Source: Chaetorhynchus papuensis (Eukaryota > Chordata > Aves > Passeriformes > Rhipiduridae). From it: a DNA stretch of 64,000 bases. Location: positions 548,831 to 612,830 of the forward strand of contig VWYX01000347.1 of assembly GCA_013396525.1 (NCBI GenBank). Reading direction: 5' to 3'. A program made the position numbers and the translations under genes. The notes below the pieces were generated by a model that saw only the letters and a program-made list of their open reading frames with translations, was not told where the DNA came from and made no database searches. This document shows positions 11,561 to 25,689 of the stretch, piece after piece. The number at the start of each line of letters is the position of its first letter. Position 1 is the stretch's first letter.

Positions 11561-12569
11561 CAGGATAGGAGACAGTTCAAGGATTACAAAACATTGGGAG
11601 GTGCATTGAGATGGATTTTTCTGGTGGAATGAATGGGTGCTGGAACAGTGCACCACACCTGAGGGGGCATGCAATGTTAGACAACTTTGCACTGATGACA
11701 CTTCTGTCTTAGGCACCTTGATTTAAAGCCTAAAGATCAGTCAGACGAATTTGGGGCATATTTCAGTCAGCAGATAGGCCTAGTCAGGAAACAAAGACAT
11801 GGAACTTTACTTGTCACCTTCTTGGCTTTATTACTTCGGGGTCTTCCACTTCTGTGGGTGAATCCAGTTGTCCCGCTATTGCCTTGAAAGTTATGCCGTG
11901 ATTTGAACCACAACAAAGTGAGTAAACTACCTGCTTTATTCAAATATTTGAAGATATTTCCCTGATTTTGGACCTATCCTTTTTTTTTTTGACTAAGTAG
12001 AACTCAGCCTGAGGCGTGTAAGAAAAAAAGGAACAAATGAATACAGGAGAGTTGTCAGAAGCAGGTGATCTTTTTGCTTCCAGCCTGGGCTTCCACCAGC
12101 CTTTGCCTTCTCTCACATCCTCTTCCATTACAGCATGGGGCTGCAAAGGAAGCTCTGCAGAAGGAGAGCAGGCACTGCCTTCATGATGGCGCCAGAAAAA
12201 GGACACGAAGGCTGCATCTTACATGGCAACTTCAGGGACGTGCACAGATGATAAAATATCTGTCTGTCCTACCACTACAACTTCCAGGGGGTTTGATCTC
12301 CAGAGGAGGATTGCAGTGACACTGATGAGATGTCCAAATTGTGCTTTATTTGTGCTGGTTGAACATGCACATAGATTATTTTTAAATTGAAAAAGAGAGC
12401 AGAAACAGAGAAATTCCAGCAATGGGTGTTTTGGGACCACGATTTCTTGTCACATCTGAGAAAGCCGAAGTGCTAGTAGCTGATCTGCTTTATGTGTACG
12501 AGCACAAAGCTTCTAGTTTTTATTGTAGCAGAGTGCTTTCAATTTAGGAAAAAATCAATCAACAGAAAC
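11561..12569. other. Unique noncoding DNA
   Basis: No recognised repeat or exon. A T-run lies at 11980-11990. A GC-richer stretch at 12070-12320 carries 84- and 88-codon frames on opposite strands without domains. Confidence 0.45.
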
Positions 12570-12720
12570 AGTAAATGACACCGAGCTTCGCATTTCTCTT
12601 TGGGAGCAGCGTTATAACATTTAGTCTTGCTCAACAAGAAGTTTTATATTGCTTTTGTTTATATATAGGATAATGTAATGGGGATACAGGGCTTCCGTTT
12701 ATAAAGGTTATTGACACTCT
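12570..12720. other. Possible conserved noncoding element
   Basis: Contains retained CpGs (near 12582, 12588 and 12609) and an AT-rich core TTTATATATAGGATAATG, without repeats or open frames. I nominate it as a candidate regulatory element by its texture only. Confidence 0.22.
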
Positions 12721-15700
12721 TGGTGCTGTGTTGGCATTTATTCTTTGGATTTTATAGCTTCTGATCTGTGGTATTTATGTCTCTGAGGTGAGGGCTTTCA
12801 TCTGTGATACATGCTCATAATTTACAGGCTGCGTGGTGCCCTGATGTTGTCTGCAGAAGCAGGAAATTAAACAATTAAACAGGAGGCAGATGTGAGGAGT
12901 AAAACAAGATACTCCCCTCAGTACATTTATTTTTCAATACTGTCCATTGGTCAGAGGAGGCTGAAAACCACTGCTGTACCCAATGACTTTGAGGGAACCA
13001 AAATGGTTTTCCATAGATGGACCTGAGAAAATTGCAAAACACTCCAGAAGGAGAATAAACCAGGCAGAATACGAATTCAGAATTTAATGGAAGTTTGAGC
13101 TTCCATGTTTTTTTCCTGCATCCAACTCTCCTGAATCTGTGTGACACGGCTGAAGCCTTTTGTCACAGACCTTCACTCCCCCCTCCCCAAGCTGTCTGAA
13201 GTGACCATTGCCAAGCTCCCTAGTGATTACTTTAACTGTAATAGCAATGACAGATCGCTTTATTAATTGCAAATTGCACTATCTGAAGATGGTGACAACA
13301 GATACGGAGAAAGGAACAGAATATCCTAATTTTTCATAACATAATCAGCCTGTTTGGAGCCCCAGATAAAAATAAATTACCTCAACCTTACAATACACTT
13401 GACACGTATTTATTGCAGCATTCTCTATCAGCAAGTGCCATGCCTATATGAGCTAGCTTCTCTCACATTACCCTAAAACGTGGAGGGGAGTGTTAATGAG
13501 AAAGAGCAATCAAAGAAGGGCTGCCCTGGGATCTGGGTCTGGATTCCAGTTGTTGCATGCCACCACCTCCGGACACTGCCTTCCTCGAGTGCAACCTGTG
13601 TTAAACATCCTGAGGGGAAATGCACGACAGAAAAGGACTTTGCCATCCTTCAGTGGCAGAAATTGACTCAGTGGGTAATATTAGCTGAGAATGTTAAGTA
13701 GTGAAAAAGGAATTTCTCTTGACTTGCAGAAAAAGGAAGAAGGATTCCAGTGGCTTGAGAGGGAAAGCTGTCAACATTCACTCAATTTGGAAAAATGGAA
13801 GGACATGCCTATAGACCCACTGTATATCTGTTCTGAGAGCCAAAGTTTACAAGACTTTCTAATGGAAGCAGACAATTCTTCAGTTCCTGTTTGCTGCAGC
13901 TGTTTTCACCACATCCTGAATTGTTTGATGCAAAGTCTAAATTAGTCTTGAGAAACAAGATTAACCTTTCCAATCACATTTAAGGTGAAATTGCTTAACT
14001 ACAGCACACAATGTCATGCTACAGATAATCCATGTGCTTGATTAATGCTTTTATAATCAATTGCTGTCTGGAAGTGACTCCTTCCCATCACACTCTTCAC
14101 AAAAAGAGCAGATGGTATTTAAAAGGTTATGGCAAGAGGGCATTTCAGAGGTCAAATAGAACATCGATCAAGTGGGCAGAAAAATTGCTTTTTTCCTTCC
14201 CCTTCTTATCCTCACAATCCATGAGGGAATGTGGACTATGAATTATAGTTTGATCTATAGTTCAAGCACAGAAATGTTTTCTTGTTTCAAATTTCTGTGT
14301 TGTTTTGGGTAATGAACCTGGAAATTGGATTCCCTTTGTGCCAATAAAAAATTGTGCCCAATACATGTATCTCAGCAACATAATTCTTAGACCCACAGAG
14401 ATTTGCCTGCTACTACCTTGAACACGGTCCTAACCTAATATTGGTGCTTAGCAAAGGCTGTACAAATATCCACGATGTCTTAGATCAATTTTTTAGCAAT
14501 GATAAGGCCTCTGTGAAAAAAAAGATACTCTCCATTTCCATGCTCCTTTACAGAAACCATTTTTAAAAATGATATTGTTTGACTTATTCTCACTACTTCC
14601 CATGCATGTAGATGGTTGCCATTCTGCATCAGAGCCCAAGGAGAGGTGTTCTCACCTGGAGAGAAGGGGTCAGGGAGACTTCACTTTTCAATGAGGTCTC
14701 CAAAACCAAAAATCAGGGGTTGGCCACTGTGGAATACATAAAATATATTAGTACCCTTCTTCTCCCCTTTCCATCTCCCGTCATGCCAATCACACAGCAT
14801 GAGAATAATGGCAACAGAAGAACAAAATTCTTTATGTTTTCTAGCAATTTTTGAGGTTTTACTAATGAGAATGTAATTTTTTTTCCTATTGTTCCGGACA
14901 TGAATATTGTCATCTTTGTTTTCTAATGAAAGTGTATTTTTATAAATTGCTGTATCTTTCCCACCATTCATTTTTTATGATTTTTCCTGTTGTGGTATAG
15001 GTTACTGTGACAAGTGAAGTGTTCATCCTGAGTAGGCCTCTGAAGAAGATTTTCATTTGGGAAGTGAAAATGCTGTAATCCTGCTCTGTGATCAAACCCA
15101 GGATGGATTGACTAAGATATTTTTCAGGATTCTAACTTATATTTAAGGGCCTGAGCTCCTCAAATCTTTCTTCTCTGCACAATTCTCACTCACTTCATGT
15201 AACTAACCTGAGGAGTTATTAATGAGACAGGGGTTTTTCTTTATTCAAGAGCAATTAATACCTACCATATATTGCATAAATAAAGCTGTTAAGCATGAAC
15301 TTTCAAAAGGTGAACAGAAGCAGAACTTGATGAAAACAGACTAATTCTGTTAAAGTGGCATCTGGGTGTCTTCCTGCCCAGAAGTGCTATCACTGGAACT
15401 GTCAGTGCATTTTAAATATCCCTAATACACACAGCTATCTATAACATGCTGATAGACCTTTCAATACCAGTTTTGTAGTTTAATTTCCTTTGATTTATTT
15501 CAAGAGTGAATGTACATTTTTAAAACAGCTGAAGTCCATGAGACACTTCAACTAAGTCATGTCTGTCAGAAGAGTATATTAAAAATAACACAGGTACAAA
15601 TGTATATATTGCATGATTTTTTCCATGATTTACTATTCAACAGAGAGGAAAAAAAATTCTGTTCCACCATTTAACCTGAGGTTCTTAAAAGCATACAAAA

Positions 15701-16829
15701 AAAAGATGTTAACGTGAAAAACTGCATTGGTATAAATGAGGAGTTAGGAGAGGTTTATTTCTAGCATTAACTTAAATAAACACACAGATATCCCAGAAAA
15801 AATGACTCCTGGGGACTGGTTGCACTTCAGGCATTCTTCATGGGGATTCTGAGTGGGAAGACAGTATTGGCCCTTAGCAGAGCGTTTGTGTCAATTGCCT
15901 TGTTATGACTGGGACCCAAGTGATCAGAACTGCCATATTAAATGCAAATTGATAGATGAAAGCCTTTTACTACCAGTCCAAAGGCAAAAAACAGCTGTGA
16001 AAATAATGCCAGATATATTGACAGCATCGTAGCATTTTTCATGGAGTTTAATGTATGTATTTTATCACTAATCCTTTAGCAACTTCTAAAGTAAATCTTT
16101 TATCTTCTACTGTGTGTCCATATTGATCTGCTGTTGAAGTGTTGCTTGAAACTGAGAGGTATTATTCATTATGTTTGGAAGCTGTTTGATCAGAGAAGAA
16201 AAGAATACAGCATGGTTTGAAAAGAGTGAGAAAATCAAATGAACTTATAGAGATGAAAAATAAATAGTGAGATGTGCTTCAACTTTCTGTTATTTATTTT
16301 CAGAGCTTTTTTCCCCTGAAGAGACCAGTGAACCTTCAGATAAGTTGACAATGTCTTAAGTAACCTAATAAAAAGCCAAAGCTATCTACCTCTTAACAAT
16401 GGAGTTGACTATAAATATAAATGTGTAATTTCAGCCCTTTTTCCCCTTGTTTAATTTCACATCTTAGTTTTCTGACTTTACAGAGACTTAAATTATCTTC
16501 TCAATGAAGTAATATAATCATATGTATGATTAAGATCGGATTTTTTAAAATTTATTGTAGGTGAATATTGACTATTCCTTTGAATGTTAAATGTGGCACA
16601 AGAACTTCATATTCACAATCAATCTGAAAAAAAGGGGAACGTAGAGAAACCATTAAGAGAATTTTTCTGAACTGTCTCTCCTCTAACTAAACCTATTATA
16701 CCTACACAGGCTTCCCATCGCTCTCCCTGCTCTGTTACTTTCCAAGTCATAACTCCCTCTTACCATGCACAATCAATCCAAAATGCATCTCTTTTCTTTC
16801 TAGTACGCCAGCACCCAAAGGTTTTCCTT
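12721..16829. other. Long unique AT-rich noncoding stretch
   Basis: About 4 kb without any recognisable repeat family, exon or RNA gene. Slightly GC-richer islands lie at 12940-13010, 13470-13680 and 14620-14720. Open frames are below 100 codons. It is notable mainly for how little interspersed repeat it holds. Confidence 0.5.
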
Positions 16830-17090
16830 TCTGGTGTCTCCCATTCCTGATTTCAGACACGGTATCAATCATCGGGGCCGTCACACGGATCTGCCGAGCG
16901 ATCGCTTTTCTGCTCCCTCCCAGTATTTCCTTGGCCCCATTACATCCCTGCCTGGGTTGTTCCTTTCTCAGAAATCCATAATGCACTACCCATTGGAGGG
17001 GGAGGGAGGAAATGCCCTAGGCTTTCTGGTAGCAGTTGTAGGGATTGTATACTTTACTCAGTCCATAAATGTAACGCTAAAATGAACCCG
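16830..17090. other. CpG-retaining block, candidate conserved regulatory element
   Basis: Seven CpG dinucleotides fall within 45 bases (16860, 16873, 16879, 16886, 16895, 16899 and 16903), ending in the perfect palindrome GCGATCGC at 16898-16905. The surrounding kilobases have almost none. At about 260 bases it is too short and too AT-rich overall for a CpG-island promoter. Frames of 79-83 codons cross it on both strands, without domains. Retention of CpGs suggests selection or lasting hypomethylation in the germ line; this is inference. Confidence 0.35.
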
Positions 17091-18844
17091 CGCTATCTGT
17101 GTTTGGATGACTATTAAGTGACAAAAGCAGTGCAGTATTCTTGTGCAATCAATATCTCTACATGTGAAACCAAAGACAGCACTTTAAATTACAAAAAAAA
17201 GAATACTACAATAACAACAAAGTGACGTCTACATCTGCTTTTGCTTGTGTATTGCTGCCTTTTCATTGCAAAGTTCTTATTTCAGATCCTTTCTGCAGCT
17301 ACCAGCACGTGCTAAAGAGTGACACTGATAAAGCACGTGCTGTACACTCTCCACATTTGTCAGATATGCCTCCTTGTGCCTACCTGACAGAAGTGTTCTA
17401 CTGTTCCTTTGTTTCTTTGAAAGATTTTCTACAATGTCTCCTTGTTTTCAGAAGCTGAAATTCTTAGCAAGCTTCCTCTTTGGGCTTCATGTGAAAAGGT
17501 AGAAGGTAACTGCTTAATTACACAGGGAAAAAGCTAGAGGAACAGGGAAAAAAAGGTTATTAGTAAAATAAGTTTTTGGTCCTGGTGGTAAGTTTAATAA
17601 AAATATCAATGTGAAACTGCTTCCACAGAGGAACAAAGCTAATAATACCTTAAATTGTTCTACTTGTTGCAGGGTGTAATAACATCAATGTGCTATGACT
17701 ATAATTTTTCAAATATTTAGATGTAAAAATTCTACACCTCTCTATCTATTGGCAATTTGAGGCACCTGAATTCCTTCATTAATTTGGTTTTATGTTCCTA
17801 GAGCCACAGAGAGAGAGACAGTAAATCTGCAGTAAAATCAACGCTTATCAAATGAGCCCTGCTCAACGAGATCGCAGATTCAGATTTTTTTTGTAAACTT
17901 CTGTCACAGATTGTTGAATGCTTGCAGTTTGCCCATGGGCATCCATGGCAGGATAGCCAAAATTCCTTCATTTTTGGCAGGCAAACTGGTGTGAGTGTTG
18001 CACAGAGTGCTGGCCCAGGCCTGCAGTGCCAAGGGGCTGAGTCACAGCACACCTTGCAGGTCACTGCTCCTGCAGTGCCAATTCCAAACATGTCCCCAAG
18101 TGTCCCAGCCAGCTGTGTGTGCCTGTACTTTGTGTGCACAGGGCCAGCTCCCCCCAGGTCCTGCTTTGCCCAACATCCACCAATGCAATCATGGTGACAG
18201 CTCTAATTGGGCCACAGAAGGGCTCTCTTGTTTTTTTTCCACCAGGATTTAGTTTCATGACAACAAGAGAGCATCTCTAGGATAACTGCCATCCTCAGCT
18301 TTCATCCAATAGCCTCTTTGCCACCCCACAATTAAGAATCAGGTAATCTGTGAGCTGCAGTGAAGTGATCTGACAGCTGGGGAAAGAAACGGGCACTTTG
18401 GTTCACCGGCAAATTGAGCACGTTATGCTTTTTTATTTTTTCCAGGATAATAGACATAGAATTATTTTATCTCAAATTGTTACATCATTTTAAAGCCCTA
18501 CTGGACTTCAAAAAAGGCAGTTGATATGAAAATCTAAGTATTTTTGTGTAAACCATAATTCCTTTCAAATAAATATGACATCCCAGAGCTTTTTACTGAG
18601 GAAATGGTACCTTTCAAATTAAAGAAAATGTCTCGACTTTTCAATTCAGATTTTCTAAAGGACGAACAGAGATATGTTGAAATGGGGAATTTTGAAAGAG
18701 TTCTGACTAACATTTTGATGAATTTCCCATCCCAAAGAGAAAGAGAGGAAAAAGAAAAGGTGCTGACTTTTATGAAGTGAATGGATGTTGTAGTGGAGAC
18801 TTGCATGAGCCATAATGGGCCTGTTCAAGATGAGACTTTTCAGA
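17091..18844. other. Unique noncoding DNA with a GC-rich, CA/TG-rich patch
   Basis: AT-rich to about 17920. From 17930 to 18200 the sequence is GC-rich and full of CA and TG steps but nearly free of CpG, as expected of a decayed CpG-rich sequence. Overlapping frames of 65-113 codons on both strands follow from that composition and show no domain. A TGACAGCTG site (MEIS/E-box type) lies near 18370. Confidence 0.45.
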
Positions 18845-18862
18845 CTGCCCTGTTCAGGGCAG
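18845..18862. other. Perfect short inverted repeat, 8-base arms and 2-base loop
   Basis: CTGCCCTGttCAGGGCAG is an 18-base near-palindrome. It could be a dimeric protein-binding site or chance; nothing around it decides. Confidence 0.5.
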
Positions 18863-21800
18863 GAAAACACTGAGGGAGATGGAGATCCATACTTGTCATT
18901 AGAGTTTGACAAAAGGCTTGGTGCTATTCATATTTACAAGGGTATAAACATGGAATGACTGCGGTGAAACCAGTGGCGTTCCTCCTGCTTCACAGCTGAA
19001 CAACAGAGGAAAATATTTTACCACCAAAACCTGATTTCTTTTTGTTTGTTCAAATATACAGCCTTTAAATCAGAGGATGTTTAATAATTTTTCCTTTAAC
19101 TTCATTTTGGTTCCAGTGCATTTCCTACTTCACTCAGAATAAGTGGATAACTTAGTATGTCAGCTCAGATTTACCAGGATGATCAGGTTTCTTTTTTGTC
19201 CCTGAGGAAAAATATTATCAGACTACCCACCTGAGGAAATGAAGCGTATTAAAACACCTAACATGTATGATGTCCTGTTAAAACAAAATAAGGCTATATG
19301 ACAGTCAGTGTATTGCAGTCTAAGCAACGTGTATTTATTTGATGATTATCTGATTGAAACAAAGTTAACACATCCAGCTGACTGCTTCACTTTCCTTCAG
19401 CCTCACTCTCACTCTAAACACTGACATGGGCTGGTGGAATCTGGAGGCAAATTCTGGCCTCAGAGATGTCCTTTAAGGCAGTTTCTATCAACATATGAGA
19501 AGTGCAACGTGCCTGACCCAAAAAGGCTGCCAAAAGGTACTGGTGGAAACAAAGGCTTCCTGCTGAGGCAGATAAAAGCAAAGGAAACAAAACCAGAAAT
19601 GCTCTGAGCTGGACTAGGTACTGAGGTACTGAGGGTTTTAAGATGGCCTCTGTGTGACAGAGATGACAATATAAAAATCTTGGGGTGTTTTAAGAGTCAA
19701 ATGAAACAAGAATAAGGATGCAACGGAAACATTTATCCCAGAATCACACATGATATCTAACTCATTTATTTAGTTTGTACTGTGTGAGCTTTGGGGAGTG
19801 TCTCACAGTGAGAAAGTTCATAAAATGAAGAATGTAGCTTAGTTTAAGAATATTTAAACTGTTAATGTTCAACTAATTTTGACTGTGATAATTGAGTTCA
19901 TTTACATATAAATGATGCTATCAGGAACAGTTTTTATACAACCAAAATATGTTCACATGTAAAAAGCAAACTCTAATTGAAGCAAGAAATATGCTGATAG
20001 AAAAATCAGAATTAATGAGGGATAGAGAACATTGAAAAAAAAAAAACAGACATAGACTTGTAGAATTTTGGACTTGAAGAGATTTTAAAAAGAAAGTTTT
20101 CACTCTAGAGACAAAAAAATATGCATTATTAAACCTTTATATTCTGGTACCATCTAGAGGCCAAATGGCACAGCATCCCATTTTGCTAGGAGCTGTACAA
20201 ACATGTAAAATTACAGATGTTCCCTCTTCAACCCAAAGAATGGGTATGATAAACTCACAGCTACTGAATGTTTATGTTCTTTCTGCTTGGTGCAATATTT
20301 TCTGTCTGTCTCCATTCCTTACATGTCGTCTGGATCATCTGTGTGCAAACCCTGGGTGTGCCATCCTTCCAGTCTGCCAGCAGCTGTGTCATGAACACAA
20401 ATCACAAGTACAGAAGGCAGAATGTGCCTCTGGTGCAAGAACTTCAACAGCTGCACCCACCAAAATGTTATGAGGACAAGAAATACAGCCAGAGTCAGGA
20501 ATTAATTCTTCCTACCATCCTGGTGCCCTGGGATTGCAGTTTTCTTTATAAGATGTCCGAAAGAGCCCTTTGCTAGCATTTGGGGTGGAATATGAAAGGC
20601 CAAAAAAATATATATCAGCTTCAAATTGTCCTTCTTTTCAGCTGCAGAGTTTGTAAATGATGCCACAGGAAATACACACATTTGTATTTTGCTGCTGTAA
20701 CTCTGATGCTGAATTGTTGTGAATGAGCCAGTGAAAGAATTTTTGAGCTGCTGCTCCAAGAAAGAAATATTAAAATAGAAGGTTTTCATGCAAGCCAGGG
20801 CTACTGAAGTGACCTGTGAATAAGCCAACCCAAAGGCTGAAAGGCATTAAGACAGGATTACCTGAATCTTTGCATGAGCAGGCAGAATTAGGTAGCCTGG
20901 GCAAATAGATGTATTTATCTGGGGTAGAGAACTGCACTAATGAAACTGTGCTGCTTCCAGCCAGCCAAGGACATCTCTGGCTAAGGAATTCCCCAAATGG
21001 GTCTGTTTGTTATTTGGGATCACTGGGTAATAACTCAGTGGTCACACTCAGTGATCTCTAAAAGGGTCTTTCACTGATTTCAAGGGGATTCGGACTAAGC
21101 TTTCTGACTGTGAGCTTCACTTCGTGTCTGGGCTTTGGGACTTAGAGCTTCCCATTAAATTTTGCCTTACCAGTAAAATTCATGGAGTGAAATACAAAAT
21201 ACAGCGATACAGACTGGATCATGGTTCAGTAAGGTGCCCCCTGGGTTGGCTGAAGTGGCCATGGCGATTATACAGATGATGTAAACTGTCTAATTTATTT
21301 TCCATGCATTTAACATGCAGAAAAGACTACCTTTATATTTGCAGTGAAACTATAGGGATCTTTAAGATTTCCTTCATGGATTACAGGAGGATCATGGAAG
21401 CCAACAAATAAATAAATTGGGGAATTTACTAGTATAAAGTAGATAACCTTGAATGTTTGGAAGCATAATATAGTACTGGAATTAACTGAAAGAAATAGGA
21501 TTATTTTGATCTTTCCAACTTCGCCTTTCAGTTTTTTGCTTTGCTCACTAGGAGATGGGTATAAAGAAACTCTACCTCATTTGACTATCTTTAGACTTAA
21601 CCAAAAGCAATAGTCAGCTTCCAAAAATAAATGACAATATTCCCTCTAATTTCAGTAGGTGTGGTATCAGGCACCAGATACTGGCAGGTATTTTGACTCC
21701 AGTTGCTTCTGCAGGAGGCCTCAGGGCCGATGTCACTGTGGCAGTCAGAAAGTGTTATCAGTATAGAATATCGTGGTAAATTTAGATATCATCTAGACCC

Positions 21801-22819
21801 TTCTAGGCCTGTCAAATGCTTTACTCCATCATTTTAAAAGCAAGACCAGTGTTTCATTGTTATTTTTAATGCTGTGGAAATGTTTGCACCCTTTACCACA
21901 CCTTGGGAATTCAGCAGGAGAGCTGGTAAAATGTGAACATTTTTTTTCTGGCAAGTTCTGTTTGCTTTTGGCTGAACTTTTCAAATGTGAAAGGTAAAAG
22001 GCAAAGGTTTGCTTTAACCTTTCCATTCTTCACAAGCTAATCCCAAAAGCTGAGCTGCAGAGGGATCACAAGGGTCACAACTTTAATAGTGGGATACTGG
22101 AGAGGGAAATCCCACTCGTTTGACATTGACAATAATGCAGACATCTGATTCCTGCCTGGAAGTCAATGAAGTACATGTAAAATAAATAATAAATCAGCCC
22201 CCAAAACAGTTTGTTTTTTTTTTTTTCAATGGTAATACATATGAAACAAATAAGGGGGCAGGGCAGGGAGTAGGTAAAGAGAAGCACTAGGACACCCCGA
22301 ACTTCTTGAATGCAAGAAATATAATCCTACTAAATTTCAGTTCTTATGGGAATAAAAAGCCACTGATTCAGATGAAAACATATTTTCAATATTTCCCTGG
22401 CTTAGCATTTTCATATTTTCAAAATGAATTTGTGTGAAATTGCTGCCAGTTCATTTTCCATCAAAGTTAAGTCTTCCATTTTTGAGTGTTCATGCTTTTC
22501 ACCTAAAATTAAAAAAAAAAGAAAAAGGTAGGTTTTAAGTGATTCTCTTGAAGCTCAACATCAACTGTTCAAGCTCTAAGAATGGTCTTAAAAGCTGCTT
22601 CCAGGTCAGGTGTTGCATTAGTAAATCAAATACTCAGATTATTAAATCAGCACAATATCATTTACTCCATCCTCTCAGTAAAAAATAATTTGAACTGAAT
22701 TATTTGATTCAACAATTTTTACAGAAGAGAGGCACTTTCTCACAGACAGAAGTTCAAAGTGACTTATTTGCTTTAGAGTAAAAATATTTCTGGGACTCTT
22801 ACTCAGCCAGCTTCTGAAC
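18863..22819. other. Long unique AT-rich noncoding stretch
   Basis: Nearly 4 kb with no interspersed repeat that I recognise. Homopolymer runs lie at 20035-20046 (A) and 22211-22226 (T). Frames of up to 108 codons (20828-20502, minus strand) and 102 codons (20165-20576, plus strand, two overlapping frames) have no identifiable domain. Confidence 0.5.
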
Positions 22820-23100
22820 TCAGGGTGACTGCTGACGATCACAGCCATCCAGGCTGTCACAGATGTTGTGTTAAGGAAGCTATTGACCATCCGTGGGCAG
22901 TAAAATTTTTCTGCTCTCACTTTATTGCTGCCCCCATTAAACCATCCTCTCAGGCCCTGTATTTGTGTAACTGGTTCTGTCCCCTATGGCCAGGAGTCAT
23001 TAGGCCATCCCTTAGCAGTGGGCTATATAATGCTGTCTTAATTAACCCTGTGGATCTCGTTGCCCCAAATAACATTTAAATGGGAGCCTGTAGCAGTAAT
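22820..23100. other. Possible conserved noncoding element
   Basis: A block with balanced composition, no simple repeat, CpGs near 22836, 22892 and 23058, and TTAATTAACC and TATATAATG cores at its distal end. It has the feel of a regulatory element but encodes only an 84-codon frame without features. Confidence 0.22.
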
Positions 23101-25689
23101 ATCTGGGTATAGATTTCCACTGGAATTGCTTGGATGGACTGCATAATTTCAGAGAGAAATGCTAAGAGGCCACAAGGTACTTTTAAGACAATTACAACAT
23201 AATTTGTCATTTCATAACAGAAGGACTGGATTTATTGTCAAGACAGCATTCCTTTTTTTGAACGCCATCCTTGTTCAGCTGCAAGTTATTTGAGTTTCTT
23301 TTAACCCAAATAAACTGAAGAGAGTAAGAGCATATTTATCAAAATATTATCACATATTCACAATTCTACCACAGGCAGCACCTTTAACTGGTTAGTACTT
23401 AACGCTTCTTGAATTAGAAGGCAATTTATGAGATACTTTGTTTCCGTGCCTTTTGAATCCTTTGTCCCCAGCACATCTTTTTGCACATATCTCAGATTCA
23501 ATGCAAGCTATTTGATCACAGAATGAAGCACTTTTATGTCAAGCACGTCAAGTGTGTTTGGCATTAGATGAGTCCATAAGTGTGAATTTGTTTGTGTGTT
23601 CTACTTTCATTTTCAATAAAAACATGAGTAGTCTACAGCTTCAGATCGATTACTTGTTTTGTTTTGTGACATTTCACTTTGTCCTTCAGCTGTCTTTGCC
23701 TTCATGAATAGAAGTGATCAGCAGGCTGAGATTTGGTGGGGATCCACCCTTGTGCATCTTGTGTAAATGAAAATCTAGACCTCAGATCACATGAGAAGCA
23801 ATGAACTACTTTGTGCAGACCAGATTTCAATGGCGATAGATGGCACAGAAGGCATCCTAACCATTTTATTCCTTTGTCATTTTGTTTGAATTTCTTTTTT
23901 GTCCCCCAAGTAGTCCAGCCTCAGTGAATCACTCAAGGTTTTGCACTTACTGAGAAGTGCCAAAGGCAGCATTTGCAGTCATGGAAGATAAACATGGAAA
24001 CCCTCACACTAAGAGACAAAGTGCCACAGAAGTTCAAAATGTTAAGTCTGTATACGCAGGGTAATGAGACACAGGAGGAAAAAAAAATGTGTTTGAACTA
24101 CCAATGAATGAGGCTAAGACAGCCTAGAACAGCAGAAATTCAAGAAATAATTGGTCAGGTATGCAAATTCCAAGTCTCAGGCACACAGCTGGCCACTCTC
24201 TATACGACCCAGTCTTTAGGGATAGTTACAGTCTGTCAAAATAATTTCTCTGGAATAGTGGTTTCCTAACAATAGTTTGTGTGTGTTTTGTCCACTGCAC
24301 CATGATTCTTCTTCTTCTCTCACAAGTTGCTGCTAAAATTACCAGTAACTAAAAACTCCAGGATTGGTGTCTGTTCTGCAGAGCCTCCCAGGAGTCAAAG
24401 CACACAAATGCTCCGTGGTGGAGTTGGCTCGCTGGGGAAGCATATGGGCCACTGCTGTTATTTGGATAGGAAATGGGAGCAGACACTGGAAACTCTTTAA
24501 GGAATAAAAACTGAATAGATTGTAGGGTTAACGGATCAATATTCTCCTTAAATATAAAACATGGATGACTTTTAATAAGTACTAATTTAGTACCATGAAA
24601 AGTTAAGTTTCTTCCCATTTTCTAGAAGGATTATTACGTGCTGTTTCATTTATCAAGCGGATTATGATTGTACACGTTGGTCAGATGGGAGCTTCAGATG
24701 AAAAAATAATTAATTACAAAGTATTTCCCCTTTTTTCCTGGACTGGGCAAGCCGTCTTATTTGTAAACAAATTTTGGATTGTAATTATGGAGAGATTTGC
24801 ACTTCTAACTAATTGTTCAATATGCCTCATTATTTTTATTTGAGAAAATCCGCTAATGAGAAATACAAACCAAATGTTTGTTGTTACTGTCTTTTTAATA
24901 AATGAGATACTGAACAAAATTTTTGGCTTTTACTTATTGGAATAGATCCCTTCTGAAAGCTTTGCTTATAGAAGAAAGAGCTTTGCTTATTCTTTATCTT
25001 TGACAAGCCACACTTGTATCTTCTTAAGAAGAAGAAAATTATTCTTTTCTTAAGTCAGGGGAAAAAAGCAGAAGAAGTTAGACACCTTTAACAGAGACAC
25101 ATTTTAGAGCAGGTGACCACAGTGATTTACTTAAAGGACCAGCAAGAAAACAGAAGTCATTCTTTCATTTTTAAGGAAGTGCTTCTTAAAACTCACTGAG
25201 ATTTTTAGCTGAACTCTAATTGAGTTTTCAGATTGCTCATCTCAGTAAATAAATAACGTGCCCCTTGTGTGTCCTTTCTATCACCTTTAGCCTCCAGCTT
25301 TTCTCAAAAATAGTGAGAGAAAGATTGAGAACCTTGCCACCACTCATTATCTGCCTCAGCTATTGCACGCTCAAAAGCAAAGTTATTATCATTCACATTT
25401 TTTCCCCATTAAAAAGGCAAGTGGTGAGGATCAAGGCAGCAGCAGGCACCTCTTCCCTTTCTGTGTGTCTACAATTTCTAAAACTGCAATGAATTTGCAT
25501 ACTGAACACACACCACGAGCACGAGATTGATGTTCCCACTGGATGTGATGAGGCTCTGTAAAGCCTAAGTTTCTTTTTTATTAGTCCTAAATGCTATCGT
25601 GAAACCAAACTCTGGCTGTACTACATTTCTCACTGTCCTTGAGAAAATGGATGGATAGCTTATAACCATAATGATGCCCACTCACTGGT
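23101..25689. other. Unique AT-rich noncoding DNA
   Basis: No recognised repeat family or exon. A short imperfect duplication of AGCTTTGCTTAT lies at 24958-24992. Open frames are below 90 codons. Confidence 0.5.

Noticed and set aside
16830..17090. CpG-island promoter
   Set aside because: The CpG cluster spans only about 45 bases and the rest of the block is not GC-rich.
17922..18252. Overlapping proline/serine/glutamine-rich frames as a coding exon
   Set aside because: They follow from the CA/TG-rich composition and are open on both strands, with no domain.
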